From an uncultured Acidimicrobiaceae bacterium (GTDB lineage: Bacteria; Actinomycetota; Acidimicrobiia; Acidimicrobiales; UBA10347): a DNA stretch of 64,000 nt. The stretch spans positions 124,001 to 188,000 of the forward strand of contig CAJJAG010000001.1 in the NCBI GenBank assembly GCA_905182135.1. The letters run 5' to 3'. The translations under genes and the position numbers were made by a program. Shown here in pieces: positions 45,022-53,005 of this stretch (positions within the stretch are counted from its first letter, which is position 1; each line of letters opens with the position of its first letter). Under the pieces are notes generated by a model. It saw only the letters and a program-made list of their open reading frames with translations, had not been told where the DNA came from and ran no database searches.

Positions 45022-45939
45022 ATGAGCTTCGTTCGGGCGTTTGGGTCCCTGATTCTGTTTGTGGTCCTGACCGCCGCTTGCGCGTCCAACACGCAGGCAT
45101 CTGGCCCCGCACCCTTCGACGCTGTCTTGATCGAGCTTTTCGGCACTGACAACACCGACGCTTATCTCGTTGAGACCGAACGAGATGCCGCCAAATTGGT
45201 CATGGCCTGTATGAACAACGCAGGGTTCGAATTCCAAATGCCGCCACTCACCGATCCGCTTGACCCGCCTGAACCGATGGACCTTGAGGCTGCGCATGCC
45301 GACGGCTTTGGCATCATCGCTGGTTTCCGTTTCCAACTCAGCGAATTCGACGCGAGCATCCCTCAAGGATATGACCCCAATCTCGCCTATGCCTCCACAT
45401 TGTCGCTTGAAGAATTCCAGCGCTTCTTCTTCACACTCAACGGCCCCGAAGCAGAACCTGGTCAGCTCCAGGAAGGCGGATGTAACAGTCAGTCCAGCAA
45501 CTTGGCCTATGCCGACTGGCTTCGTTTCACCGAAGCGCTCCCGAACTTCAGAGCACTTGGCGAAGAACGCGACACTCACCCGGATTGGCTCGCTGCACAA
45601 GCGCAGTGGCGTAGCTGCATGCTGGATCGAGGGTTTGATTATGCCGAGCCCGATGCGATTCGCACCGACGCCTTCTCTCGTATGCGCGACACAGTGAACG
45701 AGGTCTACCCCGGCGGCCAGGTCCCACTTATTGAAACGGATGGGGACTTCATGGTCGATCCCAAGGTCGATATTTTGCTTAACGAACTTTCACAGTTCGA
45801 ACGCTCAGCCGCTGTCGCCAACATTGAATGTACCGAACCGGTAGCACAACATTTCGACAAGGTCGAGCGATTGGTGCAGCAGGCCTTCGTAGACCGTAAC
45901 CAGGAGACGATCGACGAGTTGCTCGTAGCGTCGAGGTGA
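45022..45939 (+). CDS. Putative secreted lipoprotein of unknown function
   Basis: A 305-residue protein. The ATG at 45022 gives a proper signal peptide (FVRAFGSLILFVVLTAA) with lipobox LTAAC; the in-frame residues before it are not needed. The mature part (from C20) is acidic and contains several cysteines: ACMNNAGFEF, GGCNSQSS, SCMLDRGFDY and IECTEP. No family is recognised. It is followed 7 bp later by the YgjP-like metalloprotease gene, so the two are probably co-transcribed; a cell-envelope role is plausible. Confidence 0.6.
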   Translation: MSFVRAFGSLILFVVLTAACASNTQASGPAPFDAVLIELFGTDNTDAYLVETERDAAKLVMACMNNAGFEFQMPPLTDPLDPPEPMDLEAAHADGFGIIAGFRFQLSEFDASIPQGYDPNLAYASTLSLEEFQRFFFTLNGPEAEPGQLQEGGCNSQSSNLAYADWLRFTEALPNFRALGEERDTHPDWLAAQAQWRSCMLDRGFDYAEPDAIRTDAFSRMRDTVNEVYPGGQVPLIETDGDFMVDPKVDILLNELSQFERSAAVANIECTEPVAQHFDKVERLVQQAFVDRNQETIDELLVASR

Positions 45940-45946
45940 GCCGCTC

Positions 45947-46432
45947 GTGAGCTTGCCGGTCAAGGTAATTCGTAGCCAACGACGTAAGAAGTCGAGTGCA
46001 GCAAGAATCGTCAACGGCGTAATCGAGGTACGAATTCCAGCCTGGATGAACATCGAGCAGGAGACCGAGGCGGTTGCTGCGCTGGCTGCTCGGATCGAGA
46101 AGAAACGTGCGATCAGCGAGACCAGCATTGACTTGATGGCTCGGGCTCGCAGCCTGGCCCATGTCTATAAGCTCCCGCTCCCCCACGAGATCAAATGGGT
46201 TCTCAACCAGAACACCCTGTGGGGATCGTGCTCCTTTAACGATGGTGTCGTGCGCATCTCATCGCGTCTAGTCAACGTGCCCAATTGGGTCCTGGACTAC
46301 GTCATTCTGCACGAGATCACGCATCTGGTCGAGCCGAACCACGGGCCCGAGTTTCAACGCCTAATGGAGCGATACCCGAAAACAGAACGCTCTGAGGGCT
46401 TCCTAGAAGCCGTGGCACTTGGCTTCAGTTGA
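45947..46432 (+). CDS. YgjP/SprT-like zinc metalloprotease family protein
   Basis: A 161-residue protein with the gluzincin HExxH motif (VILHEITHLVEPNHGPEF), with a third zinc ligand His further along. Upstream of it lies TLWGSCSFNDG, the other hallmark of the YgjP group (DUF45). The start is GTG 45947, 8 bp after the lipoprotein's stop. Such proteins are thought to be cytoplasmic, and their substrate is unknown. The positively charged N-terminus (RSQRRKKSS) may bind nucleic acid. Confidence 0.8.
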   Translation: MSLPVKVIRSQRRKKSSAARIVNGVIEVRIPAWMNIEQETEAVAALAARIEKKRAISETSIDLMARARSLAHVYKLPLPHEIKWVLNQNTLWGSCSFNDGVVRISSRLVNVPNWVLDYVILHEITHLVEPNHGPEFQRLMERYPKTERSEGFLEAVALGFS

Positions 46433-46467
46433 CACTGTGCACTCCTCAAGAGAGCGCGCAATAAAAG

Positions 46468-47343
46468 TCATGCTTCGGCGAGTACCGATTCTCGCCAGGC
46501 GTTCGTCGCTTCGACCTGATTAAACGTGAAGACGTGCATCCCGGTCACGCCTAAGTCGAGCAGGTCGCTACTCAGTGGCAGCAACAAGTCGTTCGGGTCA
46601 TAAGAAACCGTGGTCATTATCTTGACGACCGCACCCACATTTTTGCGAAGGTACTTCAACGAGTCGCCAATACCGAGACGAGCGCCCATGGTCAGCAACC
46701 TGGCCTTATCAACGACGCCGGAGATACCTAGGTGCACGGGAAGCGTCAGTCCCATCTCGCGTTCGGTCCGTAACCATTTCGCGATCGCATCGGGACCAAA
46801 ACACATCTGTGTGCTGCAGTAACCCTGAACACCTGCGTCGGCGAGCAACCGCTGTTTTTCGTGCAGAGCCCACCGGAGCTTTTCGTCAGATAAAAACGCG
46901 TGCCCATCGGGATAGGCGGTTACGCCAATGGCTTGTATCCCATGGTTCGTTGTTAAAAAGTCAGCCAGGAACTCGACTGCGCCGGGGTACTCGCCGTGCT
47001 CTTCAGCATCCCCACCAACAATAAATATTTTGCTGAGTCCAAGCTCGCGACACCAGGCTGCAAGCTCAAGAGTGTGGATTCGGTCGCGGACCAGACGAGC
47101 AGAGATGTGCGGAATCACGGTGAAACCCTGCCGACACAAATCGGCCGTGAGGCGCTGCGTCTCTTCAATGCCCTTGCTTGGGGAACACGTAACCGAGACC
47201 TCGGCCTCGACAGGAAGAGCGTCGATAGCTCCGACCACGCTCTTCAACGGAACCAACTCAAAGGTCAGCGATTCAATCAGCGAGACACGATGCGATTTCG
47301 CCTCGCTTGACTCGTGATATTTTTTGTTTCCAAAGAATGCCAT
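46468..47343 (-). CDS. Methylenetetrahydrofolate reductase family protein (short, MetF-like)
   Basis: A 291-residue TIM-barrel protein of the MTHFR family. Landmarks are LTFELVPLKS, AEVSVTCSPSKGIEETQ, KIFIVGGDAEEHG, IGVTAYPDGH and QMCFGPDAIAKW, which correspond to the FAD/folate side of MetF. It is slightly shorter than E. coli MetF. The ATG at 47343 starts 3 bp after the fhs stop, so it is in the fhs operon. In a demethylation setting the enzyme would oxidise methyl-THF to methylene-THF, linking methyl groups from the corrinoid enzymes to the C1 pool. Confidence 0.82.
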   Translation of the reverse strand: MAFFGNKKYHESSEAKSHRVSLIESLTFELVPLKSVVGAIDALPVEAEVSVTCSPSKGIEETQRLTADLCRQGFTVIPHISARLVRDRIHTLELAAWCRELGLSKIFIVGGDAEEHGEYPGAVEFLADFLTTNHGIQAIGVTAYPDGHAFLSDEKLRWALHEKQRLLADAGVQGYCSTQMCFGPDAIAKWLRTEREMGLTLPVHLGISGVVDKARLLTMGARLGIGDSLKYLRKNVGAVVKIMTTVSYDPNDLLLPLSSDLLDLGVTGMHVFTFNQVEATNAWRESVLAEA

Positions 47344-47345
47344 GA

Positions 47346-49043
47346 TCAGCTCAGATTGATAATGTTGCCGTTTTCATCGAGGTCAATCACTGCAGCGGCA
47401 GGGACACGGCCAAGACCTGGCATGGTGCGCATGTCGCCGCACAGTGGGTAGATGAAGCCTGCGCCAACGCTGGCTCGAACTTCGTTCACCGGGAGGGTGA
47501 AGCCTTTGGGTGCGCCTTTGAGCTTGGGGTCATGGCTGGTCGACAGGTGAGTTTTTGCGATGCAGACCGGCAGGTTCCCGAAACCGGAGGCTTCATAGAG
47601 CTCGATCGACTTGTTTGCGGCAGCCGAGTATTTGACGTCGCCGGCGCCATAGACCTTGGTGGCTACGGTGTGGATTTTGTCCTTCAGGCTCATCTCGTCG
47701 GGGTACAGCACCTTGAAGTTGGATGGTTCCTCGGCTGCTTCAGCGACGGCGTGTGCGAGGTCCGATGCGCCGGCGCCACCATCGGCGAAGTGCGTGGTTA
47801 CCGCGGCGCGGGCACCGTACTCCTCGGCGATTTCTTTGATAGCGGCGATGTCGACATCATGATCGCCGGGGAACACATTGATCGCTACGACGGGCGTGAC
47901 ACCGTGGATCTGCATGTTCTCGAGCTGCTTGCGCAGGTTGTCACCACCCTGATGGACTTCTTCAGGGTTTGCTTCCAGAATCGCGTCGGGCAACGGCTTG
48001 CCGGCAACGATCTTGTGCTTGCCGCTGTGGGCTTTCAAACCACGAACGGTGGCGACAAGCACAGCAGCATCAGGTTCGATCCCGGAGTAACGGCATTTGA
48101 TGTTAAAGAAGCGTTCGGCTCCCATGTCAGCACCGAACCCGGCTTCGGTCAGCAGGAAATCCCCGGTGTGGATACCGATCTGATCGGCCACGATCGAACT
48201 GTTGCCGGTGGCGATATTGCCGAAAGGGCCCGTATGCACAAGGGCCGGTGTGCCTTCGAGCGTCTGCATCAGATTGGGCTTGATGGCTTCTTTCAAAATA
48301 ACAGCCATCGAGCCGGCGACTTTAAGTTCTTCAGCAGTAACAGGGGTACCAGCTTTGGTGTAGCCCACAACGATGCGGCCAAGGCGAGCTCGCAGATCCA
48401 TCAGGCCGGTGCATAGCGCCAGCGCTGCCATAACTTCTGAAGCAGCGGTGATATCGAAACCGGTCTCACGCGGTACACCGTCGAGACGGCCGCCTAGACC
48501 GATGGTGATATTGCGTAATGCGCGGTCATTAACATCGAGCACACGACGCCATGTGATGTTGTGCAAATCGAGTGCTAGTTCGTTGCCATGAAACAGATGC
48601 GCATCCAACATCGCTGCACACATGTTGTGTGCTGCGGTTACTGCGTGCATGTCACCGGTCAGATGGAGGTTGAACTCTTCCATAGGAATGACCTGGCTGT
48701 AACCACCACCGGCAGCGCCGCCCTTGATCCCAAAGGTCGGACCCATCGATGGCTGACGAATCGCAATCGTCGCCTTCTTGCCAATATGGCTGAAGCCTTG
48801 ACCGAGACCAACAGTGGTCGTGGTCTTGCCTTCACCCAGCGGTGTCGGCGTGATTGCTGACACCACCACATACTTGGCCTTGGGGCGATCAGCCATTGCA
48901 GGAATGGCATCGAGCGAGATCTTGGCCGCAACCTTGCCGTATGGCTCAAGAAATGCACGATCAATACCCGCTGCATCCGCAATCTCAGCCAACGGCTTCA
49001 ACGGCGCAGCTTGCGCGATCTCAAGATCGGACGGAAAACTCAT
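47346..49043 (-). CDS. fhs: Formate-tetrahydrofolate ligase
   Basis: A 565-residue protein of the Fhs family. The P-loop-like motif PTPLGEGKTTTTVGLGQG, GVTPVVAINVFPGDHD and AGFGADMGAERFFNIKCRYSG are diagnostic. Length is normal. It makes formyl-THF from formate, ATP and THF, or works in reverse to release formate and ATP when C1 units are oxidised. A strong AGGGAG site precedes the ATG at 49043. Two IclR-type palindromes lie 41 and 59 bp upstream. It is followed at 2 bp by the MetF-like gene, forming a C1 operon. Confidence 0.95.
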   Translation of the reverse strand: MSFPSDLEIAQAAPLKPLAEIADAAGIDRAFLEPYGKVAAKISLDAIPAMADRPKAKYVVVSAITPTPLGEGKTTTTVGLGQGFSHIGKKATIAIRQPSMGPTFGIKGGAAGGGYSQVIPMEEFNLHLTGDMHAVTAAHNMCAAMLDAHLFHGNELALDLHNITWRRVLDVNDRALRNITIGLGGRLDGVPRETGFDITAASEVMAALALCTGLMDLRARLGRIVVGYTKAGTPVTAEELKVAGSMAVILKEAIKPNLMQTLEGTPALVHTGPFGNIATGNSSIVADQIGIHTGDFLLTEAGFGADMGAERFFNIKCRYSGIEPDAAVLVATVRGLKAHSGKHKIVAGKPLPDAILEANPEEVHQGGDNLRKQLENMQIHGVTPVVAINVFPGDHDVDIAAIKEIAEEYGARAAVTTHFADGGAGASDLAHAVAEAAEEPSNFKVLYPDEMSLKDKIHTVATKVYGAGDVKYSAAANKSIELYEASGFGNLPVCIAKTHLSTSHDPKLKGAPKGFTLPVNEVRASVGAGFIYPLCGDMRTMPGLGRVPAAAVIDLDENGNIINLS

Positions 49044-49083
49044 GGCACTCCCTTGGCTTACGAGAGCTGCAGACTATCACAGC

Positions 49084-49118
49084 GTTCCGCATTGCGGTTT
49101 CGTTCCACAATGCGGAAC
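49084..49118. promoter_or_regulatory. Two IclR-type operator candidates before fhs
   Basis: The second site GTTCCACAATGCGGAAC (49102-49118) matches 16 of 17 bases with the site before the IclR gene. The first site (49084-49100, GTTCCGCATTGCGGTTT) keeps the CCGC...GCGG core. They are 18 bp apart and 41-75 bp upstream of the fhs start, close to a possible -10 (tagtct, minus strand). They suggest control of the fhs-metF operon by the IclR regulator. Confidence 0.6.
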
Positions 49119-49199
49119 TCTAGGTAACAAAGGGAGGTATTCCGCTGTCAGGGAGAGGCCACAGCGCGGCTGTCCGATTCCCCCAACCTGCGCAGTCGA

Positions 49200-50129
49200 T
49201 CAGTAGCCCCGGCTGCGGTCGAGCATCGGGAAAGGCTGCTCGCCTGCTCGCAGCCGAGCGACGTTGTTAGCAATGAGCTTGGCAGCGCTGCGAACCTGAG
49301 TCATACCTGAGATGTGCGGCGTAAGCGTGATCGCTGGATGTGTCCACAGCGGTGAGTCCTCCATGGGCGGCTCCGGCTCGGTCACGTCAAGAACCGCTGC
49401 GGCGATCGGTCCATTGTCGAGCATTTCGACCAGGTCTGCTTCAGCAGCTAGCACGGTCCCGCGACCCACGTTCACGAAGATGGAACCCGACACAAAATGA
49501 GCAAGCCGTTCAGCCGTGAGCAGCCCAGTAGTGGCAGCGGTACTCGGCAGCACATTAATCACCGCATCGCTGGCGCCAAGGAAGTCGTCGAGTTGGTCGA
49601 GCCCGGCGTAATGCCTGGCATCGTCTTCGTCTCGTCCAGAACGAGTCCAGGCGTTCACGGCATAGCCAAGATCAGCGAAAGCTCTGCCTATGCGGGACCC
49701 GATCTCGCCATAACCAAGCACGCCAACCCGATACCCATATGGCTGTGCATGGTCAAGCATCGTCCACTCGCCTCGACGTTGTGCTGTCGCCAAATCGTCA
49801 AATCGACGTTGATGACGAACTACCCATGCGACCGCGTAACCCGCCATTTCGCTTGCCATCTCGGGATCAGCAAGGCGCACCACAGGCACATCGATGCCGG
49901 GCTTCTGCCACTGCTCGGTGCCAGCACCCTGACACAACACCACCTGCAGGTTCGGTAGCGTCGCGAGTTCTTCGCTGCTGGCCCGCCAAGCAATCAGGTA
50001 TTCCACTTCGGCGGGATTACCAATGTCAGGCCAGGCCCGCAAATCCTCGTGCGGCATCTGTGCTCGTAACTCAGCCGTCCATTCCTCTACCCGTCCACCC
50101 GACTTCACTACGATTGCCACGCTACGCAA
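49200..50129 (-). CDS. D-2-hydroxyacid dehydrogenase (glyoxylate/hydroxypyruvate reductase-like)
   Basis: A 309-residue NAD-dependent dehydrogenase. It has the Rossmann motif GVLGYGEIGSRIGRAF, and the catalytic Arg (FVNVGRGTVLA), Glu (VTEPEPP) and His (LTPHISG) blocks of the GhrA subgroup. It is expected to reduce glyoxylate and hydroxypyruvate to glycolate and glycerate. The fhs operon lies downstream on the same strand (156 bp gap). Glyoxylate could arise from betaine or glycine breakdown, but this link is inferential. Upstream it has a duplicated palindrome (50176-50230). Confidence 0.85.
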   Translation of the reverse strand: MRSVAIVVKSGGRVEEWTAELRAQMPHEDLRAWPDIGNPAEVEYLIAWRASSEELATLPNLQVVLCQGAGTEQWQKPGIDVPVVRLADPEMASEMAGYAVAWVVRHQRRFDDLATAQRRGEWTMLDHAQPYGYRVGVLGYGEIGSRIGRAFADLGYAVNAWTRSGRDEDDARHYAGLDQLDDFLGASDAVINVLPSTAATTGLLTAERLAHFVSGSIFVNVGRGTVLAAEADLVEMLDNGPIAAAVLDVTEPEPPMEDSPLWTHPAITLTPHISGMTQVRSAAKLIANNVARLRAGEQPFPMLDRSRGY

Positions 50130-50175
50130 CCTATCTGCACGCCAACATCGTCAGCAGACCGCAGGCGAGCTGCGT

Positions 50176-50230
50176 AACCATCTGTGTCAGACACAAAGGG
50201 TGCAACCATCTGTGTCAGACACAAAGGGTG
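50176..50230. promoter_or_regulatory. 28-bp direct repeat containing a TGTGTCAGACACA palindrome
   Basis: Two adjacent copies of a 28-bp unit; each holds TGTGTC-A-GACACA (50183-50195 and 50211-50223), a perfect two-arm palindrome. It lies about 50-100 bp upstream of the hydroxyacid dehydrogenase start and between divergent genes, so it is a plausible operator pair; its regulator is unknown. Confidence 0.55.
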
Positions 50231-50392
50231 AGGGCAAAGAGCGCTGCGGCGAACCGGGGCTCGGGTCGTCTGACTAGCGATATGCGCCGCCTGAACTGGA
50301 GCGTCACAACCAGCCGTGCTGGGTTGATCGATGAGATACCGACTGAGAACGGTAACCGAACCTAACCCGTCGTCGATCATGCGCTGTGCAAT

Positions 50393-50463
50393 AGAACAAC
50401 GTAGTAAAGAGAACAACGTAGTAAAGGTTGACAATTGCCGATCTGCCATCATCTACTACGTTG
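50393..50463 (+). promoter_or_regulatory. Promoter of the SDR gene with three CAACGTAGTA sites
   Basis: A 17-bp unit agaacaacgtagtaaag is duplicated at 50393-50426. A TTGACA -35 box follows at 50428-50433, and the -10 lies near 50451-50457. The core CAACGTAGTA occurs twice directly upstream (50397-50406, 50414-50423) and once inverted across the -10 region (50454-50463). The gene's ATG is at 50469, so the untranslated leader would be very short. Confidence 0.6.
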
Positions 50464-50468
50464 GCACC

Positions 50469-51221
50469 ATGACCGACCCGCTCTTCGATTTCACCGACAA
50501 GACTGTCCTTATCACCGGCGGCAGCCGAGGGATGGGCCGAGCGATGGCCCTGGCGTTCGCCGAACGTGGTGCCAACATCGTCGTCGCCAGCCGAAAGATT
50601 GAGGCGTGCCAGGCCGTAGCTCTGGAGGTCGAGGCGCTCGGCCGCCAGGCCCTGCCAGTTGCTTGCCATGTGGCCAAGTGGGACGACATTGGACGCCTGG
50701 TCGACGAGAGCTATGAGCGCTTCGGCAAAATCGATGTGCTCATCAACAACGCAGGCATGTCGCCGTTGTACAAGAACGTCAGCGATGTAACGGAGGAGCT
50801 CTTCGACAAGGTCGTCGGCGTAAACCTGAAGGGCCCCTATCGGCTGATGGCGCTGGTCGGCGAGCGCATGGTCGAAGACGGTGGCGGCAGCATCATCAAT
50901 GTCAGCAGCACCGCCTCGGAACAGCCGACACCGCATGCCGAGCCCTACGCAGCGTCGAAGGCCGGGCTGAACAGCTTGACGCGATCCTTCGCCCACGCCT
51001 TCGGGCCCACAGTTCGAGTCAACACGATAATTCCTGGCCCGTTCCTAACCGACATCTCCAAAGCCTGGGATCTCGAAGCGTTCGAGAAAATAGCCAAGGA
51101 GCGCTACGCACTTGAGCGAGGCGGCGAGGCTCACGAGATCGTCGGCGCCGCCCTCTATCTGGCCGGCCCTGCCAGCACGTTCACTACCGCCGCGGAGATT
51201 CGCGTCGACGGCGGTACTTGA
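50469..51221 (+). CDS. Short-chain dehydrogenase/reductase (SDR)
   Basis: A 250-residue classical SDR. It has the NAD(P) motif TGGSRGMGRA, NNAG (INNAGMSP), the catalytic Ser (NVSSTAS) and Y-x-x-x-K (EPYAASKAG), and ends VDGGT. Its start ATG at 50469 was preferred over the extended frame because the -10 region would otherwise overlap coding. Substrate unknown; the group covers 3-oxoacyl, sugar and steroid dehydrogenases. It is monocistronic and sits under the distinctive promoter region with three CAACGTAGTA sites. Confidence 0.87.
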   Translation: MTDPLFDFTDKTVLITGGSRGMGRAMALAFAERGANIVVASRKIEACQAVALEVEALGRQALPVACHVAKWDDIGRLVDESYERFGKIDVLINNAGMSPLYKNVSDVTEELFDKVVGVNLKGPYRLMALVGERMVEDGGGSIINVSSTASEQPTPHAEPYAASKAGLNSLTRSFAHAFGPTVRVNTIIPGPFLTDISKAWDLEAFEKIAKERYALERGGEAHEIVGAALYLAGPASTFTTAAEIRVDGGT

Positions 51222-51488
51222 GCCACCAAGCACGACCTTGATCCACGCTTGCTTTGCCAGCTAGCTGGTTGCCGAAGAATACCGGGGTTGCCTATCGGGT
51301 GACCAGTCACAAAGTCTCACCCTTGTCAGAACTGTAGATGAGGACACTCGAACACGGCCGAAGGCGCACTCCCCGCCACGGCGTCAAGAACCGGCACCCC
51401 TTGACCCAGAAGTAAGGTTTTTGAGAACGCAGCGAGCGGCGATGAATAGCCGTTGACACGTGCGGTGTGGGCGCGTTCTCGTACCCTG

Positions 51489-52703
51489 CTAGCTAGAGAA
51501 GACGAGTAAAGAATCGTTGTCAGGCACGTCGTTCAACATTATCTCGATGGTCTGTCCTGTGGCCGGATAGACGATTTCAACCAGGTCATTGCGAACAATG
51601 ACGACGAATGAGCTATCCGGCGCCCAATCAACCGCCGAGACTTCGCCCACCGTAAGTACCCGCTCCTCTGCGGTGTTGACCGTAAAAAGCGTCGAAGATC
51701 CATCAGCTGCGATTGCTACAAGCCACTGACCATCAGGGCTCAGACTGAACCTAGCCCCGTTGGGAAATGGCAGCTCGGCCACCACGTCACCCATGGCCTC
51801 GAGAACATATGCACAGGCCAGCGTCTCATCGCACCGCTCATACACCGTGCCACCCAGGCTGGCTGCAACTGCTCGCTCGTCACTGATACGAGTGAGGCTC
51901 GACGCTATACCTCTGACTTCAAATGTGCCACCGGTACGCGGCAAGACCAACAACCCCCGCCCTTGCACCCAAAGCAGGTCTGCTCCGTCGGGAAGCTGAA
52001 GGCTCGGCACGGGCAGGCCTGCCGACATCAGCCCGATATCCGCCAGGTTGTCAGGATTGATGACCGCGATGGTGCCAGGACGCTGAGACATAACGACGAC
52101 ATAGCTGTTCGATACCAGGTAGCTGCGATCGCGGTCGGTCGCGTCGATTGCCCACGTTCTACCGCCGCTCGTAAGTAAGCCAAGCGTCATGACCGTCGAG
52201 TATCTCTGTGCAATCAGTGGCTCAGGAACGCTGATTCCCCGATAGTCAAGAATGGTGAAGTCTCCGTTCGTCACGTACGCAACGCCGTATTGGACGGCTT
52301 CGGTGTCAATAATCCCACCAAAGACCGAAGCGACGTCATCCGAGCGCAGGTGGCTTACCGTCGGCGGCTCAAAGATCGTTCCCATTGCCGGTGTAGGCGT
52401 CGGAACCGCTGCACCTCGCCCGGTTCCGGAACCGTTGTCTCCAGACGCTGGCGCTTGCGCTGCGGAATTTTCGCTGCTTTGGTCTTCGCTATCGTCGCCA
52501 CCCCTCAGGAGCGGTGCCGCAACATTTACCCCGATAGCAATCAGAATCACAACCAGCACCAGGCCGAGACCACTTCGTCTGTCACGCCGATTCGTTGACC
52601 GCTCGTTACGACGAAGCCGTTGAAGATCACGATCTGTTTCCCTGACGTCTCCGCCACCGCCATATTCACCGACGCCGACGTCAAAAAACGATTCATCAGA
52701 CAC
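51489..52703 (-). CDS. Membrane-anchored extracytoplasmic beta-propeller-like protein, unknown function
   Basis: A 404-residue protein with an N-terminal cytoplasmic tail (Gly-rich, then RLRRNERSTNRRDRRSG), a single transmembrane helix (about 47-66, GLVLVVILIAIGVNVAAPLL), a Ser/Gly/Pro linker and a large outside domain of repeated strands. Segments such as GARFSLSPDGQWLVAIAADG, and the later AVDWAPDSSFVVIV, recall WD40/TolB-type beta-propellers. Two Cys (ERCDETLAC) are close. No catalytic site is recognised. It faces the proVWX operon on the other strand across a 302-bp gap. Confidence 0.55.
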   Translation of the reverse strand: MSDESFFDVGVGEYGGGGDVRETDRDLQRLRRNERSTNRRDRRSGLGLVLVVILIAIGVNVAAPLLRGGDDSEDQSSENSAAQAPASGDNGSGTGRGAAVPTPTPAMGTIFEPPTVSHLRSDDVASVFGGIIDTEAVQYGVAYVTNGDFTILDYRGISVPEPLIAQRYSTVMTLGLLTSGGRTWAIDATDRDRSYLVSNSYVVVMSQRPGTIAVINPDNLADIGLMSAGLPVPSLQLPDGADLLWVQGRGLLVLPRTGGTFEVRGIASSLTRISDERAVAASLGGTVYERCDETLACAYVLEAMGDVVAELPFPNGARFSLSPDGQWLVAIAADGSSTLFTVNTAEERVLTVGEVSAVDWAPDSSFVVIVRNDLVEIVYPATGQTIEIMLNDVPDNDSLLVFSS

Positions 52704-52786
52704 CGTTTAGTGGCTACCACAGAAGAAGCAGGTCTCCAACGCTCAACGCAGATTCCGAAACAGACGCCCTCGTTATGCAACCAAGG

Positions 52787-52866
52787 GACCGCCTCGCTAG
52801 GCCTGTAATCCGCAACTGACTCGCTGGCCTGTTACGTTGGAACTGACTCGCTGGCCTGTTACGTTG
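52787..52866 (+). repeat. 27-bp tandem repeat, three copies, upstream of proV
   Basis: Copies at 52814-52840 and 52841-52866 are nearly identical; a third, degenerate copy lies one period upstream (ctcgctaggcctgtaat). The core is ctcgctggcctgttacgttg. The repeat lies in the gap between divergent genes, about 140-220 bp before proV, and may be a regulatory array or a duplication product. Confidence 0.75.
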
Positions 52867-53005
52867 AGAATGTCGTGCCGGGGGGCATAGGCAGAATCAA
52901 GGGACCAAACAATCACCTATTTCATCGTTTCTTCACGAAGCACTCATGCTCAGGACCTGGGTCCAGGCAGTAAAAGCTCAGAACAGAACTCCTTAGGGGG
53001 TTCCA

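Noticed and set aside
51299..51310. GTGACCAGTCAC palindrome as an operator
   Set aside because: It lies between convergent gene ends, where an operator has no clear target.
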